NCBI RefSeq assembly: GCF_002849695.1
Contig: NZ_CP018937.1
Span: 868,001 to 932,000, forward strand
Direction of reading: 5' to 3'
Origin: Bacteroides fragilis
GTDB taxonomy: Bacteria > Bacteroidota > Bacteroidia > Bacteroidales > Bacteroidaceae
Length of the DNA: 64,000 nucleotides
Part shown: positions 9,543 through 17,608 of the stretch, piece by piece
Position numbering within the stretch: the first letter of the stretch is position 1
How the letters are laid out: each line of letters starts with the position of its first letter
Program-made: the position numbers and the translations under genes
The notes under the pieces: generated by a model
The model's database searches: none
What the model was told of the DNA's origin: nothing
What the model saw: the letters and a program-made list of their open reading frames with translations, nothing else

Positions 9543-9557
9543 AGGTTGCACAAAAGC

Positions 9558-9656
9558 ATGATGCGATATGACACTGCCGCCACGATGGGATATGTTTTTG
9601 GAGTGAAACAGCCGCAAGTTTGGACAGGACGTCCGATGATACAGGTTTTCAAGTAA
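9558..9656 (+). pseudogene. 3' remnant of an alkaline-phosphatase/sulfatase-type hydrolase
   Basis: This short frame follows the metallophosphoesterase stop and remains in the same reading frame. It encodes about 32 residues (or 37 counted from the upstream stop), including MRYDTAATMGYVFGV and then QVWTGRPMIQVFK before its stop. That pattern (Tyr-Asp-Thr-Ala-x-Thr, Phe-Gly-Val, Trp-x-Gly-Arg-Pro) resembles the extreme C-terminus of type I phosphodiesterases/nucleotide pyrophosphatases in the alkaline phosphatase superfamily. I infer that a phosphatase gene once stood between the two phosphoesterase genes and was deleted apart from its last codons. No homology search was run. Confidence 0.5.
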
Positions 9657-9711
9657 AACAGTACTGTCACAACCCGAAGAAAAACAATGCACATAATATA
9701 AATTGGATAAA

Positions 9712-10737
9712 ATGAAAAAGATTTTTTTTATGACGCTTTTCCTGCTGGTAACTATGGTGGGGCAAAGTAAAGGTAAAGGTGAATTTACGGTTCTGCAATG
9801 GAATGTATGGCAGGAAGGTACAATGGTTCCGGGAGGATATGATGCAATCGTTAACGAGATTGTACGTTTGCAACCCGATTTTGTGACGTTCAGTGAAGTA
9901 CGCAATTACCATAACACTCGTTTCAACGACCGTATTGTGGCTTCTCTCAAAGAGAAAGGGTTGGATTATTACTCTTTCTATACTTATGACACAGGCTTGC
10001 TGAGCAAACATCCGATCACGGATTCACTGACTGTATTTCCGGAAAACGGAGATCACGGAAGTATCTATAAACTGACCAGCTCGGTGGACGGACATAAAGT
10101 GGCTGTTTATACGGCGCATTTGGACTATCTGGATTGTGCATATTACAATGTGCGTGGTTATGACGGTTCCAGTTGGAAAGAGATACCTATTCCGACTACT
10201 GTGGAAGAGGTGCTCAAAGTGAATGTGGCATCTCAACGCGATGACGCTATCAAGATGTTTATCGCTGGGGCCAAAAAGGACATTGCAAACGGATATAGCG
10301 TGATTGTAGGCGGTGACTTCAACGAACCTTCACATCTGGACTGGATTGAGGAAAACAAGAATCTGTACGACCATAATGGTCTCGTAATTCCCTGGACAGT
10401 GACAACATTGTTGGAGAAGGACGGATTTATAGATACATACCGCCATATTTACCCGAATCCGCTGACTCACCCGGGATTTACATATCCGGCAGATAATCCG
10501 CTGAAAGAACCCGGTAAACTGACATGGGCACCGAAAGCGGACGAACGTGACCGCATTGATTTTATTTTCTATCAGGGAAAGGATATTGAAGCAAAGAAAG
10601 CGGTGATCTTTGGTCCGAAAGGCTCTATCGTACGTAACCAGAGAGTACAGGAGACTTCAAAAGACAAATTCCTGCTTCCGTTGGACGTATGGCCGACCGA
10701 TCATAAAGGACTGTTGGTAACGTTTAAGATGAAGTGA
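9712..10737 (+). CDS. Exported endonuclease/exonuclease/phosphatase-family protein
   Basis: A 341-residue protein with a signal peptide (KKIFFMTLFLLVTMVGQSKG) and a full EEP domain. Visible motifs: QWNVW near the start, the metal-binding Glu in FSEVRNY, the catalytic GGDFNEPSHLDW, DRIDFIFY and a terminal WPTDHKGL with the general-base His. EEP proteins cleave phosphodiester or phosphate-ester bonds (DNA, phosphoinositides, sphingomyelin); the substrate here is unknown. A TTG start nine bases upstream is possible but the ATG is preferred. It is the last gene of the susCD-linked phosphoesterase group. Confidence 0.87.
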   Translation: MKKIFFMTLFLLVTMVGQSKGKGEFTVLQWNVWQEGTMVPGGYDAIVNEIVRLQPDFVTFSEVRNYHNTRFNDRIVASLKEKGLDYYSFYTYDTGLLSKHPITDSLTVFPENGDHGSIYKLTSSVDGHKVAVYTAHLDYLDCAYYNVRGYDGSSWKEIPIPTTVEEVLKVNVASQRDDAIKMFIAGAKKDIANGYSVIVGGDFNEPSHLDWIEENKNLYDHNGLVIPWTVTTLLEKDGFIDTYRHIYPNPLTHPGFTYPADNPLKEPGKLTWAPKADERDRIDFIFYQGKDIEAKKAVIFGPKGSIVRNQRVQETSKDKFLLPLDVWPTDHKGLLVTFKMK

Positions 10738-10752
10738 TGTTTCACCACAGAA

Positions 10753-10823
10753 GACATAGAGTAACACAGAGTGAATTTTAAGTCATTGATTATTGACATA
10801 AATGCTCTGTGTTACTCTGTGTC
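10753..10823. terminator. Inverted repeat between convergent genes
   Basis: GACATAGAGTAACACAGAG (10753-10771) pairs with CTCTGTGTTACTCTGTGTC (10805-10823) with a single mismatch, around a 33-base loop. It lies between the ends of two convergent genes and overlaps the ahpF stop region. It lacks a clear T run, so it may be a bidirectional 3' structure or a copy of a dispersed repeat rather than a simple terminator. Confidence 0.5.
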
Positions 10824-12374
10824 TTAAATCTCCCCACGCATCCGGTCTTCGAATGCTGCGAGTGCTGCTTTGGCACCTTCCCCCATTGCGATGATAATCT
10901 GTTTGTAGGGAACGGTGGAGACATCTCCGGCAGCATAGATCCCCGGAACATTGGTGCGGCAGTGGGAGTCTATTATGATTTCACCCGGACGGTTTACTTC
11001 TACCGTTTCCCGGAAAATACCGCTGTTGGGCATCAGTCCTATCTGTACAAAAATGCCGTCTAACCCGATCACCTGTTCCTGCTCCGTCCGACGGTCTTTG
11101 ACACGGATGCCGGTAACTTTGTCGCCATTGCCTATCACTTCGGTGGTCTGCGAATGGACGAAGACTTCTACGTTCGGCAGGCTTTTCAGTTTCTCCTGCA
11201 ACACTTGGTCTGCTTTCAGTTCATCCATAAATTCGAGTACCGTGACTTTTGAGCAGATACCTGCCAGATCGATGGCAGCTTCGATTCCGGAGTTTCCTCC
11301 TCCTACGACAGCCACATGTTTTCCTTTGTAGAACGGACCATCGCAATGCGGACAGAATGCAACTCCCCGGCCGATGTATTCCGCTTCGCCCGGTACATTC
11401 AGTTTACGCCAGCTTGCACCGGTGGCAACGATTACTGCCGGAGCAGAGAAACGCTCGCCCCCTTTGGCTGTGAGCACTTTGTCTTTGCCTTCAAGCTCGA
11501 GCTTTTCAAGCCGGCGATGTTCGAGCAGGTCGATAGGGTATTGTGCCATGTGCGTTTTCAAGTTATCGGCCAACTGGCTTCCGGTGGTTGAGGGAACGGA
11601 AATCAGATTCTCTATGCCGACCGTCTCTTTTACCTGTCCGCCTATTCTTTCGGCAATAACGGCTACATTCAGGCCTTTGCGGGCCGAATAGATGGCAGCG
11701 GCGGAACCTGCCGGACCTCCACCGACTACAATCACGTCATACTTCCTGATAGAACTTTCACGGGCGCTTTGTTCCACTCCATATTGTTCTTCCAGTTTGC
11801 TCAACAGTTCGCCAAAGTCGCCGCGGCCTACATGAATCAGTTTGCCGTCTGCGAATACAGAGGGAACTCCCTGTATTTTCAAGGCTTCTACTTCGGCTTG
11901 ATTGATGGCACCATCCACCGTCTGGTGCTGGATCCGGGCGTTGAGTGTGGTCATGGCATTGAGTGCCTGCACTACGTCGGGACAGTTGGTACAAGTCAGT
12001 GACACATAGGTTGTCAGGCGGATAGGTCCTTTCAATGCTTTTACCCGGTTGCAAATCCCTTCGTCCGGGAAGTTTTTGCCTTTTCCGTCTGCGTTCAGTA
12101 CGGCGAGTAGTAATGAACTGAATTCATGTCCGTTGGGGACGGCGCGGAAAGTGATGCCCGTCCTTTGGTCGTCTTTGAGAAGCGTAAATTCCAGTCCTTC
12201 GCCCTCATGGATCCGGCAAGATAGTTTCTCTGAACAAGATGCCACGTCGTTCAAAAGGTCCAGGAGTTCGTTGCGGCTTTCGTGCTGTGGTGAGACAGTG
12301 ATATCGAATGTGTACTTCGCCTCCAATCCGGAGAAGATGGTACGTAATTGTTCTTTTATAGCTGAGTCTAACAT
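10824..12374 (-). CDS. ahpF: Alkyl hydroperoxide reductase subunit F
   Basis: A 516-residue flavoprotein disulfide reductase that passes electrons from NADH to AhpC. The N-terminal tandem thioredoxin-fold domain carries a CxxC at C128/C131 (TCTNCP). The FAD-binding motif VVGGGPAGSAAA is at about 217-227, the redox-active CPHC at C341-C344, and the NAD(P)H motif VVGGGNSG at about 356-363. Length equals the family norm (about 520). It lies 68 bases downstream of ahpC on the same strand, giving the usual ahpCF operon of peroxide defence. OxyR control is known in Bacteroides but no site was identified here. Confidence 0.96.
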   Translation of the reverse strand: MLDSAIKEQLRTIFSGLEAKYTFDITVSPQHESRNELLDLLNDVASCSEKLSCRIHEGEGLEFTLLKDDQRTGITFRAVPNGHEFSSLLLAVLNADGKGKNFPDEGICNRVKALKGPIRLTTYVSLTCTNCPDVVQALNAMTTLNARIQHQTVDGAINQAEVEALKIQGVPSVFADGKLIHVGRGDFGELLSKLEEQYGVEQSARESSIRKYDVIVVGGGPAGSAAAIYSARKGLNVAVIAERIGGQVKETVGIENLISVPSTTGSQLADNLKTHMAQYPIDLLEHRRLEKLELEGKDKVLTAKGGERFSAPAVIVATGASWRKLNVPGEAEYIGRGVAFCPHCDGPFYKGKHVAVVGGGNSGIEAAIDLAGICSKVTVLEFMDELKADQVLQEKLKSLPNVEVFVHSQTTEVIGNGDKVTGIRVKDRRTEQEQVIGLDGIFVQIGLMPNSGIFRETVEVNRPGEIIIDSHCRTNVPGIYAAGDVSTVPYKQIIIAMGEGAKAALAAFEDRMRGEI

Positions 12375-12442
12375 TATATTGAAGATTGATTAGGGTAAAA
12401 AAGACCGGCATTGGGGGATGCCGGTCTTCATAGAATTACTGC

Positions 12443-13009
12443 TTAGATCTTACCGACCAGATCGATGCTCGGCTTCAGGGTTGCTTCGCCTTTTTTCCAT
12501 TTGGCGGGGCAAACTTCTCCGTCGTGGGTAGCCACAAACTGTGCGGCTTCTACTTTGCGGAGTAATTCATCGGCATTACGTCCGATGTTGTTGTCCTGTA
12601 TTTCGGCAATCTTGATCTTTCCTTCCGGATTTACGAGGAAGGTTCCGCGGTAAGCCATTCCGTCTTCTTCGATCATCACGCCAAAGCCACGGCTCAGTAC
12701 GCCTGTCGGGTCTGCCAGCATCGGATATTTGATCTTACGGATACTTTCCGAAGCATCATGCCATGCTTTGTGTACAAAGTGGGAGTCGGTGCTTACCGAG
12801 TACACTTCCACACCCATGGCCTGGAATTGCTCATACTTTTCGGCAACGTCTACCAATTCTGTCGGACATACAAATGTGAAGTCTGCCGGATAGAAGAAGA
12901 AAATAGCCCATTTTCCCTTTACGTCTTCGCTGCTTACTGTTTTAAAACTTCCGTTTTGAAAAGCCTGTACTTTGAATTCAGGCATCTGTGAGTTGATAAT
13001 TGGTTCCAT
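12443..13009 (-). CDS. ahpC: Alkyl hydroperoxide reductase subunit C (2-Cys peroxiredoxin)
   Basis: A 188-residue typical 2-Cys peroxiredoxin reducing hydrogen peroxide and organic peroxides in the cytoplasm. The peroxidatic C48 lies in DFTFVCPTEL and the resolving C167 in GEVCPAKWKKG. Length and both motifs match AhpC of E. coli and Bacteroides. It is the first gene of ahpCF and has a Bacteroides -7 box 43-50 bases upstream of its start, so transcription should start close to the ATG. Confidence 0.97.
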   Translation of the reverse strand: MEPIINSQMPEFKVQAFQNGSFKTVSSEDVKGKWAIFFFYPADFTFVCPTELVDVAEKYEQFQAMGVEVYSVSTDSHFVHKAWHDASESIRKIKYPMLADPTGVLSRGFGVMIEEDGMAYRGTFLVNPEGKIKIAEIQDNNIGRNADELLRKVEAAQFVATHDGEVCPAKWKKGEATLKPSIDLVGKI

Positions 13010-13051
13010 AATTGTTTCTTATTTAGATTCATTCTTTATTTGTTTACGTTG

Positions 13052-13084
13052 CAAAAGTATGGCAAAATTTCCCGTTTCAACAAA
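13052..13084 (-). promoter_or_regulatory. ahpC promoter
   Basis: On the minus strand TACTTTTG (13052-13059) is an exact TAnnTTTG -7 box, with TTTG (13081-13084) 21 bases upstream as the -33 element. The transcript would start near 13045 and give a leader of roughly 35 bases before ahpC. Confidence 0.65.
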
Positions 13085-13969
13085 AAATCCCATTGATAAT
13101 ATTTATCGGCTGATAGATGAAATCTTATGGGGTATGCAGCTCCATGTGTTTTTTGCCTGGTATAAGGACGGAACGTTCATATTGTAACTTATTTCTTTAG
13201 TCCTCTTCCGGAAAGATAGTAAAAACGTTGATTGGCTGACAAGCCCTTTGAGGATTCGGATCAAACCGGCGGGAGTGAAGTGCAAAAACTGAGTTTTTCT
13301 TCCTCAAGAAGCAGGCTTGGGCGGCGCGAAAGCCGGTGTTTTCATCCAAAAGAGCCAGTGTTTCCGGAAAAAGAAGTAAGCATTTGGTCCGAAAGACGTA
13401 AGCAACTTGAGAAAATGCTTACTTCTTTTTGGAATATCTCTATATGTTTTCTCTCATTACATATATTGTTCCCGTTTGAGAGATGAAAAGAGAGAGATTT
13501 TTTTCTGGTTGACCTTTGATTATGAAGGTGCCGAAACAGATAAAAGGGAAGTGCCGGACTTAAATAATACCCTTTTTGTTCTTATTCTTATAGAATAAGT
13601 GTTCTCTTGCCTGAAAATAGAGATTAAAGGTGATAAAACGGAAAAGGCTGACTGGGAAAGGAGACGAAAAAAACGTTCTACTGCATTCTTGCCCGGAAAA
13701 AAGCAAATCTGGGTCCATTCGATTATCAATTTGACAGAACGGCATTTTAAAGCCTTCGCCGTGGAAAGAGGAGGGAAGGGTGCTTGGAAGAGAAGGTGAT
13801 ATGAAAGCAAAGAGAGCGCAGACAGGTGTAGTCTAATCAAAATAGAAATAAGTTTGCGTTTTGTTAAAGTTGTATTCACGTTTAAACTTCTATCTGACTT
13901 TTTAGTCATATAGACAGTTGCAACAAAAAAGACAGATGATTATTTGATAATTTAAAAAAGAAAAGAACA
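13085..13969. other. Gene-poor stretch between ahpC and the DUF4890-like gene
   Basis: No convincing protein gene is seen. Frames on either strand are low-complexity and lack domain motifs or signal peptides. The one clear structure is a terminator-like hairpin at 13372-13430 on the plus strand, with no gene upstream of it on that strand. The promoter of the following gene was not resolved. Confidence 0.5.
13372..13430 (+). terminator. Orphan intrinsic-terminator-like hairpin
   Basis: AGAAGTAAGCATTT (13372-13385) pairs perfectly (14 bp) with AAATGCTTACTTCT (13413-13426), followed by four more Ts. No plus-strand coding gene precedes it, so it could end a small RNA arising within about 13100-13370. 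Confidence 0.55.
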
Positions 13970-14437
13970 ATGAAAAGAATAAGTTTTTTGTTAGTGGTCC
14001 TTTTGATGGTAGGGGGAATGGCGATGGCACAAGGTCCGCGCAGAGGTGGTCAGAATCTGGATCCGAAGGAACGTGCCGAACGCATGACTGAACGTATGGC
14101 GAAAGAATACTCTTTGAACGAAACCCAGAAGAAACAACTGTTGGAAGCCAATATGGCTCTGATGGAGAAGATGGGAACACGTCCCGGAAAGATGAAACCC
14201 GAAATGAGGCAAGGTAAGGAGGGGCAGAGTCAGGCTACTGACAGCTGCACTTGTAAACAGGATAAAAGAAAAGCTCCCCGCATGTCGAAAGAAGACAGAG
14301 AAAAGATGCAGCAGGAGATGAAAGCTTCGCGTGAGGCTTACGATGCCAGTCTGAAGAAAATAATGACGAAGGAGCAGTATGAGGCCTATACCAAGCAGAA
14401 GGCCGAACGCGGACCGAAAAGAGGAGGTAGAAAGTAA
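13970..14437 (+). CDS. Periplasmic DUF4890-type small protein
   Basis: A 155-residue exported protein. A signal peptide (SFLLVVLLMVGGMAMAQ) is followed by a highly charged, helix-forming region rich in Lys, Arg, Glu, Met and Gln, for example DPKERAERMTERMAKEYSLN and EDREKMQQEMKASREAYD. This looks like the DUF4890/Spy-CpxP-like group of small periplasmic helical proteins. The C-terminus is basic and Gly-rich. A chaperone-like or envelope-stress role is inference from the Spy resemblance only. It heads a run of four small envelope proteins and is followed by a GC-rich hairpin. Confidence 0.7.
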   Translation: MKRISFLLVVLLMVGGMAMAQGPRRGGQNLDPKERAERMTERMAKEYSLNETQKKQLLEANMALMEKMGTRPGKMKPEMRQGKEGQSQATDSCTCKQDKRKAPRMSKEDREKMQQEMKASREAYDASLKKIMTKEQYEAYTKQKAERGPKRGGRK

Positions 14438-14456
14438 ATTTCAGTATGGATGATCA

Positions 14457-14497
14457 GTGATGGACCGGCGTAGCGGTATAGGGCGCCGGTTCCTCAC
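14457..14497 (+). terminator. GC-rich hairpin after the DUF4890-like gene
   Basis: GTGATGGACCGGCG (14457-14470) pairs with CGCCGGTTCCTCAC (14484-14497) with two mismatches. No T run follows, so termination is likely but not certain. Confidence 0.45.
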
Positions 14498-14588
14498 TAA
14501 TTGTCAGCTACTAATTACCGAAATACTTGTATATTTCCACTGCTTTTTGTTCCTTTGCCGTACGATTTAATAAACAGATGATTCAAAT

Positions 14589-15143
14589 ATGAAAAAGCTT
14601 ATTTATCTGCTTGGGTTGACAATGCTTATGGTTATCGTTGCGTGTTCCGGTACAGCTGAAAAGAAACAGAGCGATATCCGTGTCTTGATGCAAGATAGCA
14701 CCGATGCACATGGCTTGCAGCGGATGACAGCCCGGAAGAGTGAGATAGATATTAAATACAAAGGCAAAGAGTACCATTCGTTTATATCCCGTACCCCTAA
14801 TGATTCACTTCCCCGGGTAGTGAGCCAGATGGGAAATACATACGTTGACAATCAGATTGTTCTGAGACTGACACGCGGGAATGAACGTATTTTTAGCAGG
14901 ACTTTCACCAAGAAACAATTTGCGTCTCTGATAGGAGAGGACTTTATGGCAAAGTCCATTCTGGAAGGAATTGCTTATGATAAAACAACTCCCGAGGGAT
15001 TTGTCTATGCCGCCAGTATCTGTTATCCGCAAACGGACTTGTATGTGCCCGTCTCCATTACGATCTCGACCGATGGGAAGATCAGCATGAAGAAAGAAGA
15101 ACTTCTGGAAGAGGTATACGAGGAGGATACTTCTGGCCGTTAA
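14589..15143 (+). CDS. DUF4738-type lipoprotein
   Basis: A 184-residue lipoprotein. The signal peptide ends in a lipobox (VIVACSG). The mature part is a compact beta-rich domain with EIDIKYKGKEYHSFI, DNQIVLRLTRGNERIFSRTF and an acidic C-terminus. I recognise it as resembling the DUF4738 family found widely in Bacteroides; no function is established for that family. It is separated from its neighbours by 100-150 bases on each side and may have its own promoter, though no exact consensus box was found. Confidence 0.65.
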   Translation: MKKLIYLLGLTMLMVIVACSGTAEKKQSDIRVLMQDSTDAHGLQRMTARKSEIDIKYKGKEYHSFISRTPNDSLPRVVSQMGNTYVDNQIVLRLTRGNERIFSRTFTKKQFASLIGEDFMAKSILEGIAYDKTTPEGFVYAASICYPQTDLYVPVSITISTDGKISMKKEELLEEVYEEDTSGR

Positions 15144-15258
15144 AAAATACAAAAAGAGTTTACCCTTTTGTTTATTACCAAATCTTTCCCGATTCTATCT
15201 CGTTATTTGCAGTGTAAAATAATTCCGAAACTTATTATTTACACTAAAAATAACGATT

Positions 15259-15702
15259 ATGAAAAAGATTCTATCTATTCTTGTTTTGGCTATCATAGCC
15301 GTTCAATTTGCGTTTGCAGGTGATATCATTACGAAAGACGTGATGACACTGCCTCTTCCGGCACGCAACTTTATTAATCAGCACTTTTCTAATCCGCAGA
15401 TTTCGCATATTAAGATAGAAAATGAGATTCTGCAAACAAAGAAGTACGATGTGTTGTTGACTAATGCAACCGAGATCGACTTCGATAACCGGGGAAACTG
15501 GATTGAAGTGGATTGTAAGAAAGCCGCTGTTCCCGCATCGATTATCCCCGGCTTCGTGAAGGAGTATTTGAAGTCCAATGGATATAACTCTGAATTTGTA
15601 ACTCAGATAGAACGTGACCGCAGAGGTTATGAAGTCGAACTTAATACGGATTTGAGTCTGAAGTTTACCAAAGACGGCCGTTTCCGTAAAGCGGAATATT
15701 GA
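15259..15702 (+). CDS. Exported PepSY-like (DUF2874) protein
   Basis: A 147-residue secreted protein with a signal peptide ending near QFAFAG. The mature domain carries the pattern LPLPARNFINQHFSN, then VLLTNATEIDFDNRGNWIEVDC, typical of the small PepSY-like (formerly DUF2874, beta-lactamase-inhibitor-like fold) proteins of Bacteroides. Two copies of the half-domain can be traced, the second at LSLKFTKDGRF. The role is unknown; the fold binds proteins in other contexts. The next gene (15740) encodes a lipoprotein of the same family, so the two look like a local duplication and a small operon. Confidence 0.72.
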   Translation: MKKILSILVLAIIAVQFAFAGDIITKDVMTLPLPARNFINQHFSNPQISHIKIENEILQTKKYDVLLTNATEIDFDNRGNWIEVDCKKAAVPASIIPGFVKEYLKSNGYNSEFVTQIERDRRGYEVELNTDLSLKFTKDGRFRKAEY

Positions 15703-15739
15703 TAAATTGGAATAAACCTGTTAAAAAAAGACCTTGATT

Positions 15740-16240
15740 ATGAAATCGTTGAAATTTAGTTTGTTGGCAGCTGTGCTGCTGTCGGTAGTGTTTGCTTTCA
15801 GTTCGTGTGGTGATGATGACGATACAGGATATCTTCCGCCGAGCCAGGCCATTCAGGATGCACTGAAGAAGCTTTATCCCAATGCCACTGCCATTAAGTG
15901 GGAGCAGAAGGGTGTTTATTACGTAGCCGATTGTCAGGCTGACGGCAGAGAAAAGGAAGTATGGTTTGATGCCAACGCCACCTGGCTGATGACGGAAACC
16001 GAGTTGAACAGCATCAATAATCTGCCCCCGGCAGTGCTGACGGCTTTTATGGAGTCGAGTTACAGCAATTGGGTGGTGGATGATGTAGCGATACTGGAAT
16101 ATCCGAATGAACCTTATACGGAATTTGTGGTAACCGTGGAACAGGGTAAGAAGATTGATTTATACTTTTCGGAAGGTGGCGGTTTGCTCCACGAAAAAGA
16201 TGTGACCAACGGTGACGATACTCACTGGCCCAGAACTTAA
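15740..16240 (+). CDS. PepSY-like (DUF2874) lipoprotein
   Basis: A 166-residue lipoprotein. The signal peptide ends in FSSCGDDDD, a lipobox followed by an Asp run typical of surface-exported Bacteroides lipoproteins. The mature domain repeats the pattern of the preceding gene: AIQDALKKLYPNATAIKWEQ, ADCQADGREKEVWFDANATW, then a second half ending VEQGKKIDLYFSEGG. A TTG codon six bases upstream is in frame but the ATG is the likely start. The stop is followed by a hairpin shared with the convergent sdaA gene. Function is unknown. Confidence 0.72.
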   Translation: MKSLKFSLLAAVLLSVVFAFSSCGDDDDTGYLPPSQAIQDALKKLYPNATAIKWEQKGVYYVADCQADGREKEVWFDANATWLMTETELNSINNLPPAVLTAFMESSYSNWVVDDVAILEYPNEPYTEFVVTVEQGKKIDLYFSEGGGLLHEKDVTNGDDTHWPRT

Positions 16241-16279
16241 AGGTTGAATCTGCCGACCGAGGCACGTGAATAGAAAGAA

Positions 16280-16322
16280 CAAGAGGATGTGCAATCTGTG
16301 GTGAGTCATGCACACCCTCTTG
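16280..16322. terminator. Hairpin between convergent PepSY-like gene and sdaA
   Basis: CAAGAGGATGTGCA (16280-16293) pairs with TGCACACCCTCTTG (16309-16322), 13 of 14 positions, around a 15-base loop. It lies between two gene ends and probably serves both strands. Confidence 0.6.
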
Positions 16323-16343
16323 CGCTTTATGGAGAATGGCCTT

Positions 16344-17552
16344 TTACATCGGCTTGTAATCCTTTGCCAGTCCGCCTTCGCTTGTTTCTTTATAAAGTGA
16401 AGGGAGGTCGTGGCCGGTTTGTTTCATTACCTGTATTACCTTGTCGAAAGAGACGCGATGTATTCCGTCGGTGAATGACGAGTATAGATTGGCGTCCAGT
16501 GCACGTGCGGCTGCGTATGCGTTCCGTTCGATACAGGGGATTTGTACTAATCCGCACACCGGGTCGCAGGTCATGCCCAAGTGATGTTCCAGACCCATTT
16601 CGGCGGCATATTCAATTTGCGCAGGACTGCCTCCGAACAATTGGTTGGCTGCGGCCGAAGCCATTGCGCATGCCACGCCTACTTCTCCCTGGCAACCTAC
16701 TTCCGCTCCGGATATGGAAGCGTTCTGCTTAACGATGTTGCCAATTAGTCCGGCCGTTGCCAGTGCGCGAAGAATGCGCATCTCACTGAAATCACGGCTC
16801 TTGGCAAGATGATAGAGAACGGCAGGCATTACTCCGCATGAGCCGCAGGTTGGTGCCGTTACGATTTTACCTCCCGAGGCATTTTCTTCACTTACGGCAA
16901 GTGCATAGGCAAAAACCAGTCCGCGGGATTGCAGGGAAGCTTTGTATCCGGTGGCCCGGATATAATATGTGGAGGCTTTGCGTCTCAGGTTCAACGGGCC
17001 GGGCAGTACTCCCTCTTGTTCAAGACCACGCTGGACGGACTCTTTCATCGTATTCCATACTTCTCTCAGGTAGTCCCATATATCGGGATCTTCGCATTCT
17101 TTCACGTATTCCCAGTAACTCTTTCCGGTGTGTTCGCACCAATCCAGAATTTCGGTCATGCTGTTCATGCCATATACTTCCGGGCTTTCAATGGAAGCTT
17201 GTTTGTTGTCTTCGGCCAATGCACCTCCGCCAACGCTGTAAACGGTCCAGTTTTCAAGTTCGTTGCCATCAGCGTCAAGCGCAATGAAGTTCATTCCGTT
17301 GGGGTGGAAAGGTAGAAATATTTTAGGTTGCCATATAAGATCTACCGGTGCTGTCGGTTCCAATGTGTCGATGATGGCTACATCCGTCATGTGCCCTTTT
17401 CCTGTCGCTGCCAGGCTTCCGTAGAGGGTTACTTTGAACGATGCTGCTTCAGGATGTCGGGTGAGGAACATTTCTGCTGCCTTGCGAGGCCCCATGGTGT
17501 GGCTGCTCGAAGGCCCGGTTCCAATGCGATAGAGTTCTTTTATTGATTTCAT
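16344..17552 (-). CDS. sdaA: L-serine ammonia-lyase (iron-sulfur type)
   Basis: A 402-residue single-chain L-serine dehydratase converting L-serine to pyruvate and ammonia with a 4Fe-4S cluster. The beta domain is N-terminal (SIKELYRIGTGPSSSHTMGP is diagnostic) and the alpha domain C-terminal, with TAPTCGSCGVMPAVLYH, the Ser/Gly-rich QNASISGAEVGCQGEVG, and CDPVCGLVQIPC. Cluster cysteines in these motifs are intact. It is a monocistronic minus-strand gene with a -7 box at 17575-17582 and a terminator hairpin shared with the convergent gene. Confidence 0.95.
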   Translation of the reverse strand: MKSIKELYRIGTGPSSSHTMGPRKAAEMFLTRHPEAASFKVTLYGSLAATGKGHMTDVAIIDTLEPTAPVDLIWQPKIFLPFHPNGMNFIALDADGNELENWTVYSVGGGALAEDNKQASIESPEVYGMNSMTEILDWCEHTGKSYWEYVKECEDPDIWDYLREVWNTMKESVQRGLEQEGVLPGPLNLRRKASTYYIRATGYKASLQSRGLVFAYALAVSEENASGGKIVTAPTCGSCGVMPAVLYHLAKSRDFSEMRILRALATAGLIGNIVKQNASISGAEVGCQGEVGVACAMASAAANQLFGGSPAQIEYAAEMGLEHHLGMTCDPVCGLVQIPCIERNAYAAARALDANLYSSFTDGIHRVSFDKVIQVMKQTGHDLPSLYKETSEGGLAKDYKPM

Positions 17553-17574
17553 ATTAGCTAATTAGGTTGTTGCG

Positions 17575-17582
17575 CAAAGGTA
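17575..17582 (-). promoter_or_regulatory. sdaA -7 box
   Basis: CAAAGGTA on the plus strand reads TACCTTTG on the minus strand, an exact TAnnTTTG match about 23 bases upstream of the sdaA start. No clear -33 box. Confidence 0.55.
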
Positions 17583-17608
17583 ATTGTTTTTTCAAGATTT
17601 TTGGTAAC

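Noticed and set aside
13520..13909. Minus-strand 129-codon frame in the gene-poor stretch
   Set aside because: Ser/Leu/Arg-rich, no recognisable motif or signal, and it runs across low-complexity DNA. It does not look like a protein.
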